Shown here one piece after another: positions 58,757 to 64,000 of a stretch of DNA of 64,000 nt. The notes under the pieces are model-generated. The model made no database searches and was not told the origin of the DNA. It was given only the letters and a program-made list of their open reading frames with translations. This stretch comes from Streptomyces tauricus (GTDB lineage Bacteria > Actinomycetota > Actinomycetes > Streptomycetales > Streptomycetaceae), in the NCBI RefSeq assembly GCF_014650955.1, contig NZ_BMVY01000011.1, forward strand, positions 186,001 to 250,000, written 5' to 3'. Each line of letters begins with the position of its first letter. The stretch's first letter is position 1. The translations under genes and the position numbers were made by a program.

Positions 58757-59127
58757 ACTGGGTGCTGGTGATCGTCGGCGGCATGGTCGGCGCGCCCCTG
58801 CGCTACCTCACCGACCACGCGGTGCGCTCCCGGCACGACTCGGCCTTCCCCTGGGGCACCTTCGTCGTGAACGTCGTCGGCTGCCTGGTCCTGGGCGCCC
58901 TGACCGGCGCGGCCACGGCGGGAGCGGCCTCCTCCCACCTTCAACTGCTGCTCGGTACGGGCCTGTGCGGGGCGCTGACCACGTACTCGACGTTCTCGTA
59001 CGAAACGCTGCGGCTGGCCGAGAGCGGCGCCCGTCTCCACGCCGCCGTCAACGTCGTCGCGAGCGTGACCGCGGGGCTCGGGGCCGCTTTCGCGGGGGTC
59101 GCGGCGGCCCAGGCCGTCTGGGCATAG
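58753..59127 (+). CDS. crcB: CrcB fluoride channel, second subunit
   Basis: Second CrcB/Fluc subunit, 124 residues and four transmembrane helices, with GGMVGAPLRYLTDHAV, GTFVVNVVGCLVLGAL and GLCGALTTYSTFSYETLRL. It lacks the N-terminal tail of its partner and differs in the charged loops, as expected if the two insert in opposite orientation. ATG 58753 overlaps the stop of the first subunit. A 115-bp gap separates it from the GntR gene. Confidence 0.93.
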   Translation: MNWVLVIVGGMVGAPLRYLTDHAVRSRHDSAFPWGTFVVNVVGCLVLGALTGAATAGAASSHLQLLLGTGLCGALTTYSTFSYETLRLAESGARLHAAVNVVASVTAGLGAAFAGVAAAQAVWA

Positions 59128-59242
59128 CCGCCGAGGGGGATGCCGAGGGGATGGGCGCGGAAGCACAGAGGAGCAGGTCGGAGGTGTGGTGCCGCACGGC
59201 CGACCTTGACAGTCGCCTCCCGTGCCCCGCAGGATCACCAAC

Positions 59243-59986
59243 GTGAACCTGTCAGACAGCCAGACAGCCGGCTCCGTACCGAGGCGTATCAGCGCCATGG
59301 AAGCCGTGCTCGGGCACCTTCGCGGTGCCATCGAGCGCGGCGAGTACGCCGTGGGGGACAAGCTGCCCTCCGAGGCGGAGCTGTGCCGACGGCTGGAGGT
59401 CAGCAGACCCGTGCTGAGGGAGGCCCTGCGCGCCCTGCAGACCATGGGCCTGACCGTGTCACGGACCGGCAAGGGCACCTTCGTCGTGTCCAGCGGCCCC
59501 GTCGAGGACCCCACCTTCGGCGACTACACGGCCAGCGACCTGATGGAGGTCCGCCGGCACGTCGAGATCCCGGTGGCCGGCTACGCGGCGGTGCGCCGGA
59601 CCCCCGAGGACCTGGACCACCTGGCCCACCTGCTCGAACGGATGGAGCGCGAGCGGGACACCACCGCGTGGGTCGCCATGGACACGCTCTTCCACCTCGC
59701 CGTGGCACAGGCCGCCCAGAACCCGGTCTTCCGCCGCGTGATCGAGGAGATCCGGGACGCGCTGGCCCGCCAGTCCGCGTTCCTCAACGAGCTCGGCGGC
59801 CGTCGCGAGCAGTCCAACCGTGAGCACCGCGCCATCGTCGAGGCCCTCGTCGACGGCGACGCGGCCGACGCGGCCGACGCCATGGCGCACCACCTCGACC
59901 GCGTCGAGACGACCCTCACCGCGATCGTGCGCCCCGAACGCACGGACCCCGCGGGCACCCCCACAGAAAACGGAACCAACGCGTGA
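59243..59986 (+). CDS. GntR/FadR-family regulator of the asparagine cluster
   Basis: FadR-type GntR regulator of 247 residues. The winged helix (about 20-85) includes YAVGDKLPSEAELCRRLEVS and PVLREALRALQTMGLTVSRT. The FCD domain (about 95-225) has the metal/ligand residues in EVRRHVE, DTLFHLAVAQAAQN and REHRAIVEAL. GTG 59243 has AGGA eight bases upstream; TTGACA at 59206-59211 is a possible -35 box. Its stop overlaps the permease gene start by GTGA, so it heads an operon with permease and asparaginase and probably responds to asparagine or aspartate. Confidence 0.88.
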   Translation: MNLSDSQTAGSVPRRISAMEAVLGHLRGAIERGEYAVGDKLPSEAELCRRLEVSRPVLREALRALQTMGLTVSRTGKGTFVVSSGPVEDPTFGDYTASDLMEVRRHVEIPVAGYAAVRRTPEDLDHLAHLLERMERERDTTAWVAMDTLFHLAVAQAAQNPVFRRVIEEIRDALARQSAFLNELGGRREQSNREHRAIVEALVDGDAADAADAMAHHLDRVETTLTAIVRPERTDPAGTPTENGTNA

Positions 59987-61443
59987 GCGAGCAGTCCCTC
60001 GAAGAACAGACGCAGCCCGCGGAGCGGAAAAGGAGGGCGAGCGGTCATGTCGACGCCGGTGACGCGGGGTACAGCAAGTCCCTGAAGTCCCGGCACGTCA
60101 ACATGATCGCCATCGGCGGGGCCATCGGCACCGGCCTCTTCCTCGGCGCCGGCGGCCGGCTCGTGGACGCGGGCCCGTCCCTCTTCATCGCGTACGCCGT
60201 CTGCGGAGTCTTCGCCTTCCTCGTCGTCCGCGCCCTCGGCGAACTCGTCCTGTACCGGCCGTCCTCCGGCGCCTTCGTGTCCTACGCCCGGGAGTTCCTC
60301 GGCGAGAAGGGCGCGTACACCGCGGGCTGGATGTACTTCCTGAACTGGGCGACCACCGGCGTCGCCGACATCACCGCGGTCGCCACCTACACCCACTACT
60401 GGGGCATGTTCTCCGACATCCCGCAGTGGGTGATCGCCCTGATCGCGCTGACCGTCGTACTCACCGTGAACCTGATCTCGGTGAAGATCTTCGGCGAGCT
60501 GGAGTTCTGGTTCGCCATCGTCAAGGTCGGCGCGCTCGTCGCCTTCATGCTGATCGGGATCTTCGTCCTGGTCACCCAGCACCCCGTCGACGGAGCCACC
60601 CCCGGCCCCTCCCTCATCACCGACAACGGCGGCCTCTTCCCCAACGGCCTGCTGCCGATGCTGCTGATCGTCCAGGGCGTCGTCTTCGCGTACGCCTCCG
60701 TCGAACTGGTCGGCGTCGCGGCGGGCGAGACGGAGAACCCGGAGAAGATCCTCCCCAAGGCCATCAACTCGATCATGTGGCGGGTCGGCCTCTTCTACGT
60801 CGGCTCGGTGCTCCTGCTGTCCATGCTGCTGCCCTGGAACAAGTACACCGCCGGGGAGAGCCCGTTCGTGACCGTGCTCTCCAACATCGGTATCCCGGCC
60901 GCGGGCGGCGTGATGAACCTGGTCGTGATGACCGCCGCCATGTCCAGCCTCAACTCCGGCCTGTACTCGACCGGCCGCATCCTGCGCTCCATGTCGATGG
61001 CCGGCTCGGCGCCCAGGTTCACCTCCGTGATGAGCCGCAGCCAGGTCCCGTACGGCGGGATCCTGCTGACCAGCGGTATCTGCGTACTCGGCGTCGGGCT
61101 CAACTTCGTCGTGCCCGCCGACGCCTTCGAGATCGTCCTCAACTTCGCCGCGCTCGGCATCCTCGCCACCTGGGGCATGATCATGATCTGTCATCTGCAG
61201 TTCTGGCGGAAGTCGCAGGAGGGCGAGGTGGACCGTCCCGGCTACCGCCTCCCGGGCTCGCCCTGGACCGAGGTCGTCACCCTCTTCTTCCTCGCCTCCG
61301 TCCTGGTCCTCATGTACGCGGACGGGGGAGCGGGCCGTACGACGGTCCTGTGCCTCCCGCTGATCGTGGCGGCGCTGGTGGCGGGCTGGTACGGCGTACG
61401 CGGCCGGGTCGCCGCGCTGCGGAACGGCCGGGTGGACGCATGA
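59983..61443 (+). CDS. ansP: AnsP-like L-asparagine permease
   Basis: APC-family amino-acid permease of 486 residues and twelve transmembrane helices. The family motif is IAIGGAIGTGLFLGAGGRL in helix 1; GMEFWFAIVKVGA-like ELEFWFAIVKVGALVAFMLI and SVELVGVAAGETENPEKILP follow, as in the AnsP/GabP group. Coupling to an asparaginase gene (ATGA overlap at 61440) supports asparagine as substrate. GTG 59983 overlaps the GntR stop. Confidence 0.88.
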   Translation: MSEQSLEEQTQPAERKRRASGHVDAGDAGYSKSLKSRHVNMIAIGGAIGTGLFLGAGGRLVDAGPSLFIAYAVCGVFAFLVVRALGELVLYRPSSGAFVSYAREFLGEKGAYTAGWMYFLNWATTGVADITAVATYTHYWGMFSDIPQWVIALIALTVVLTVNLISVKIFGELEFWFAIVKVGALVAFMLIGIFVLVTQHPVDGATPGPSLITDNGGLFPNGLLPMLLIVQGVVFAYASVELVGVAAGETENPEKILPKAINSIMWRVGLFYVGSVLLLSMLLPWNKYTAGESPFVTVLSNIGIPAAGGVMNLVVMTAAMSSLNSGLYSTGRILRSMSMAGSAPRFTSVMSRSQVPYGGILLTSGICVLGVGLNFVVPADAFEIVLNFAALGILATWGMIMICHLQFWRKSQEGEVDRPGYRLPGSPWTEVVTLFFLASVLVLMYADGGAGRTTVLCLPLIVAALVAGWYGVRGRVAALRNGRVDA

Positions 61444-62480
61444 GCCCCAACGCCCTTTCCGGATGCGGGAGTTCGCTCGGCGCGGCCCCTTCCGTACGGG
61501 AACCGCTGCATGCGCCCGTCGCCCATCTCGTACGCGGCGGGGTCATCGAGGGCATCCACTACGGCTCGGTGGTCGTGCTGGCCGCCGACGGGAGCGTGGA
61601 CCTGCAGATCGGTGACATCGAGGCGGCCTTCTACCCGCGCTCGGCTCTCAAGCCCGTCCAGGCGGTGGCGATGGTACGGGCCGGGCTGCCGCTGGAGGGC
61701 GACCTGCTCTCGCTGGCCGCCGCCAGCCACTCCGGCGAGGAACGCCACCTCGCCGGCAGCCGGCGGATCCTGGAACTCGCCGGACTCACCGAGGACGACC
61801 TGCGCAACGTCCCGGACCTGCCCTTCGACCCGGTCGTCCGGGAGGACTGGATCCGGGCCGGGCGACTGCCGTCGAGACTCGCCCAGAACTGCTCCGGCAA
61901 GCACGCGGCGATGCTCTACACGGCGCGGCTCAACGGCTGGTCGCTCGACGACTACCTCGACCCCGCGCATCCGCTGCAGCAGGCGATCGAGGAGATCGTC
62001 GAGGACCTGACCGGGCAGTCCGTCGCGCAGGTCACGGTCGACGGCTGCGGGGCTCCGCTGTTCGCCGTCTCGCTGCACGGCCTCGCCCGGGCCGCCGCGC
62101 GGATCACGACGGCCCCGACCGGTACGCCCGAGGCGCGGGTCGCCGACGCGATGCGCGAGCACGCGGAGATGGCGTCGGGGTCGGGGCGGGACGTCGCCGC
62201 GCTGATGCGGGCCGTGCCGGGGCTGCTGGCGAAGGACGGGTTCGAAGGTGTGCAGGTCGCGGCGCTTCCGGACGGCCGCGCCGTCGCCGTGAAGATCGCC
62301 GACGGCGCGGACCGCGCGCGGGTGCCGGTCACCGCGGCGGCCCTCGCCCGGGCCGGGGTCGACCCGGGCGCGCTCGCCGAGTTCGCCGGGGCGCCGCTGC
62401 TCGGGGGCGGCGAGGTGGTGGGCCGTATCCGCCCGACCCGAGCGCTCGACCCCCTGACGGAACCACCGGCCGCCGCGTGA
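61440..62480 (+). CDS. Asparaginase of the Rhizobium etli-type family
   Basis: Predicted asparaginase of 346 residues, of the family related to R. etli type II asparaginase (not the E. coli AnsA/AnsB fold). Family-like features are the KPVQAVAMVRAG segment near residue 70, AAASHSGEERHLAGSRRILE, QNCSGKHAAMLYTARLNGW, and VDGCGAPLFAVSLHGLARA. It follows the permease gene in an ATGA overlap. The product would convert imported asparagine to aspartate and ammonia. A strong hairpin repeat follows (62621-62664). Confidence 0.85.
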   Translation: MSPNALSGCGSSLGAAPSVREPLHAPVAHLVRGGVIEGIHYGSVVVLAADGSVDLQIGDIEAAFYPRSALKPVQAVAMVRAGLPLEGDLLSLAAASHSGEERHLAGSRRILELAGLTEDDLRNVPDLPFDPVVREDWIRAGRLPSRLAQNCSGKHAAMLYTARLNGWSLDDYLDPAHPLQQAIEEIVEDLTGQSVAQVTVDGCGAPLFAVSLHGLARAAARITTAPTGTPEARVADAMREHAEMASGSGRDVAALMRAVPGLLAKDGFEGVQVAALPDGRAVAVKIADGADRARVPVTAAALARAGVDPGALAEFAGAPLLGGGEVVGRIRPTRALDPLTEPPAAA

Positions 62481-62539
62481 ACGCGCCGGCCGGGCCCCAC
62501 GCACCGAAACGTGTGCGAGGTGCGGGTGGGTCGGAGTTG

Positions 62540-62710
62540 CCCGCGCCGTTCCCCGCGCCCCTTAGGGGGTCGGTGGCCCGCCGCGTGACGAAGTGACGGC
62601 CGGTTGGGGTTGCCCGCGCAGTTCCCCGCGCCCCTAGGGGGCGCCCCTCAGGGGCGCGGGGAACGGCGCAGTCTTGTGGCTTTTGGGGGCGCGGGGAACG
62701 GCGCAGTCCC
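62540..62710. repeat. Cluster of CGCGGGGAAC intergenic elements with large hairpin
   Basis: Four copies of a GGGGCGCGGGGAAC-type motif and its complement occur between the asparaginase and glutaminase genes. Copies 2 and 3 form a perfect 15-bp inverted repeat (GTTCCCCGCGCCCCT 62621-62635, AGGGGCGCGGGGAAC 62650-62664). The stretch 62481-62779 contains nothing else, and the hairpin may end transcription of the asparagine operon. Confidence 0.8.
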
Positions 62711-62779
62711 TTGGGTGGGGGGCGGCGGGGGACCCCGTCGTCGGCCGCGTGGGCGTGCCGGCGGAGGCAGAATGCGATC

Positions 62780-63703
62780 ATGAGTTCGCCCCTGACCTTC
62801 CAGCCCGTCCTGGACCGCATCGCCGCCGAGATCGAGCAGACCCCGGGCCGCGGCCGGCCTGCCGACTACATCCCGGCCCTCGCCGCCTGCGACCCCCGCC
62901 GCTTCGGCATGGCCGTCGCCGAGCTGGACGGCACGGTGTACGGCGTCGGCGACTGGCGTCAGCCCTTCTCGACCCAGTCCATCACCAAGGTCTTCACCCT
63001 CGCCCTGGACCTGGCCCACGAGGCCGACGAACTCTGGGAACACGTCGGCCGCGAACCCTCCGGCAACCCCTTCAACTCCCTCGTCCAGCTGGAGTACGAG
63101 AACGGCATCCCCCGCAACCCCTTCATCAACGCGGGCGCCCTCGTCGTCACCGACCGCCTCCACACCCAGACCGGCGACGCGGCGGGCACCCTCCTCGACT
63201 TCCTGCGCGCGGAGAGCGGCAACGAACACCTCGCCATCAACGAGGACGTGGCCGCCTCCGAGTCCGCCCACGGCGACCGCAACGCGGCACTCGCCCACTT
63301 CATGGCGGCCTACGGGAACATCGGCAACCCGGTCCCGGTCCTGCTCGACGAGTACTTCCGGCAGTGCTCCGTCGAGGCGTCCTGCGCCGACCTCGCCCTG
63401 GCCACCGGCTTCCTCGCCCGCCACGGCATCCGCGCCGACGGCAGCCGCCTGCTGACGATGAGCCAGGCCAAGGAGGTCAACGCGGTCATGCTCACCTGCG
63501 GCACGTACGACGCGGCGGGCGAGTTCGCGTACCGCGTGGGCCTGCCCGGCAAGAGCGGTGTCGGCGGCGGGGTCATCGCCGTCGTCCCCGGCCGCTGCAC
63601 GCTCTGCGTCTGGAGCCCCGGCCTGGACGGACACGGCAACTCGGTCGCGGGAGTCGCCGCCCTCGACCGCTTCACCACCATCACCGGCCTCTCGGTGTTC
63701 TGA
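62780..63703 (+). CDS. glsA: Glutaminase A
   Basis: Serine-dependent glutaminase of 307 residues, beta-lactamase-like fold, which hydrolyses glutamine to glutamate and ammonia. The catalytic S-x-x-K is STQSITK near residue 64; NPFINAGALVVTD and NIGNPVPVLLDEYF are other family motifs, and the C-terminal GLPGKSGVGGGVIAVVPGR holds the K-S-G box. ATG 62780 was chosen; GGAGG is about 14 bases upstream, a rather long spacing. Next to the asparaginase operon it completes an amide-nitrogen degradation cluster. Confidence 0.94.
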   Translation: MSSPLTFQPVLDRIAAEIEQTPGRGRPADYIPALAACDPRRFGMAVAELDGTVYGVGDWRQPFSTQSITKVFTLALDLAHEADELWEHVGREPSGNPFNSLVQLEYENGIPRNPFINAGALVVTDRLHTQTGDAAGTLLDFLRAESGNEHLAINEDVAASESAHGDRNAALAHFMAAYGNIGNPVPVLLDEYFRQCSVEASCADLALATGFLARHGIRADGSRLLTMSQAKEVNAVMLTCGTYDAAGEFAYRVGLPGKSGVGGGVIAVVPGRCTLCVWSPGLDGHGNSVAGVAALDRFTTITGLSVF

Positions 63704-63801
63704 GCGGCCGGCCGGATCGGTAAGACGGCGGTCATGCCGCGGCTGCCGCTCCGAGGCGGGCGCGTCGTTTTCCGGCCACCCCGCCTTGACACGCTTGCCG
63801 A

Positions 63802-64000
63802 GTGTTGGCCAAGGGTTTCACCGTCGATCTGCGTCGCTGTCAGCTGCTCGGGCTCGCGGGCTCGGTCGTCCTCGCGGCGGGCGGCGAGACGGCCGGCGCC
63901 CTGCCCGTCCGGGAACTGCCGTCGCTCGCGTCCGGACGCGCGGCACTCGGCCTGGTCGGCGTGTACTTCGGGGTCGTTCTGCTCATCGCCGCCTGGGCGC
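63802..64000 (+). CDS. MptA/MptB-like polyprenol-phosphomannose mannosyltransferase (5' part)
   Basis: Start of an integral membrane protein, cut by the right edge after 66 codons. The sequence VDLRRCQLLGLAGSVVLAAG and GETAGALPVRELP resembles the N-terminus of actinobacterial MptB-type alpha-1,6-mannosyltransferases that I know; a first helix (about 16-28) and a second (about 50-66) are visible. GTG 63802 is the only plausible start; TTGACA (63786-63791) and a TTGGCCAA palindrome (63805-63812) lie nearby. The call rests on a short stretch. Confidence 0.55.
   Translation, partial: MLAKGFTVDLRRCQLLGLAGSVVLAAGGETAGALPVRELPSLASGRAALGLVGVYFGVVLLIAAWA

Overview
The window is high-GC actinobacterial chromosome, almost certainly from a Streptomyces or a close relative. 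The third-codon GC bias is strong, GTG starts and 4-bp stop/start overlaps are common, and the intergenic repeats (a GTTTGAGG element and a CGCGGGGAAC element) are of the kind familiar from that genus. The gene content also fits: a monomeric NADP-isocitrate dehydrogenase, a TerD protein, an Rv1733c-like protein, a bacterial apolipoprotein N-acyltransferase and GH42/GH53 galactan enzymes. I annotated 55 complete or partial protein genes plus one candidate leader peptide. I found no rRNA, tRNA, CRISPR array, transposase, integrase or prophage gene. Both window ends cut genes: an RlmG-type methyltransferase on the left and a probable MptB-type mannosyltransferase on the right.

Layout. 0-9 kb: RlmG fragment, AlkB-like dioxygenase and ROK regulator, then a three-gene minus-strand operon (TetR regulator, DUF4865 protein, phosphotriesterase-like hydrolase). 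It diverges from a SHOCT protein plus a MacB/FtsX-type ABC exporter, with a 22-bp palindromic operator between them. 9-25 kb: small regulators, a cysteine-desulfhydrase-like PLP enzyme behind a short Cys-containing leader ORF, a DeoR regulator, a membrane protein that appears to be a split alpha/beta-hydrolase, and a very large protein joining a parallel beta-helix to a CbbX/EccA-like AAA+ domain. Then come MOSC, TerD, HpnB-like glycosyltransferase and glutamate-racemase-like genes. 25-38 kb: an O-antigen-ligase-like membrane protein, Lnt, Nudix, a 3-hydroxybutyrate-dehydrogenase-like SDR with a GAF/PucR regulator and an MHS transporter, isocitrate dehydrogenase, and an NCS1 permease coupled to an isochorismatase-fold hydrolase.

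38-56 kb is mainly carbohydrate use: a GH29 fucosidase, a secreted starch-binding GH13 amylase, and a complete-looking galactan locus. In that locus a GH53 endo-galactanase should cut the polymer outside the cell, an ABC importer (lipoprotein plus two permeases, no ATPase in the locus) takes up oligomers, and GH42 beta-galactosidase splits them inside. A LacI regulator closes the importer operon, and a 16-bp palindrome lies between the divergent transcription units. Between these loci are a flavin-dependent monooxygenase-like protein, AraC and MarR regulators, a VOC protein, two SseB-like paralogues, and a GDT1/TMEM165 metal transporter. The transporter gene is preceded by what I read as a yybP-ykoY manganese riboswitch.

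56-64 kb: an acyl-CoA synthetase divergent from a SnoaL-like protein, a tandem CrcB fluoride-channel pair, and a nitrogen-scavenging cluster (GntR regulator, asparagine-permease-like transporter, asparaginase, then glutaminase).

The items I would look at first are the manganese riboswitch, the beta-helix/AAA+ fusion, the leader ORF before the cysteine enzyme, the split membrane hydrolase, and the three sharply defined palindromic operators (4974-4995, 45837-45861, 52083-52098).
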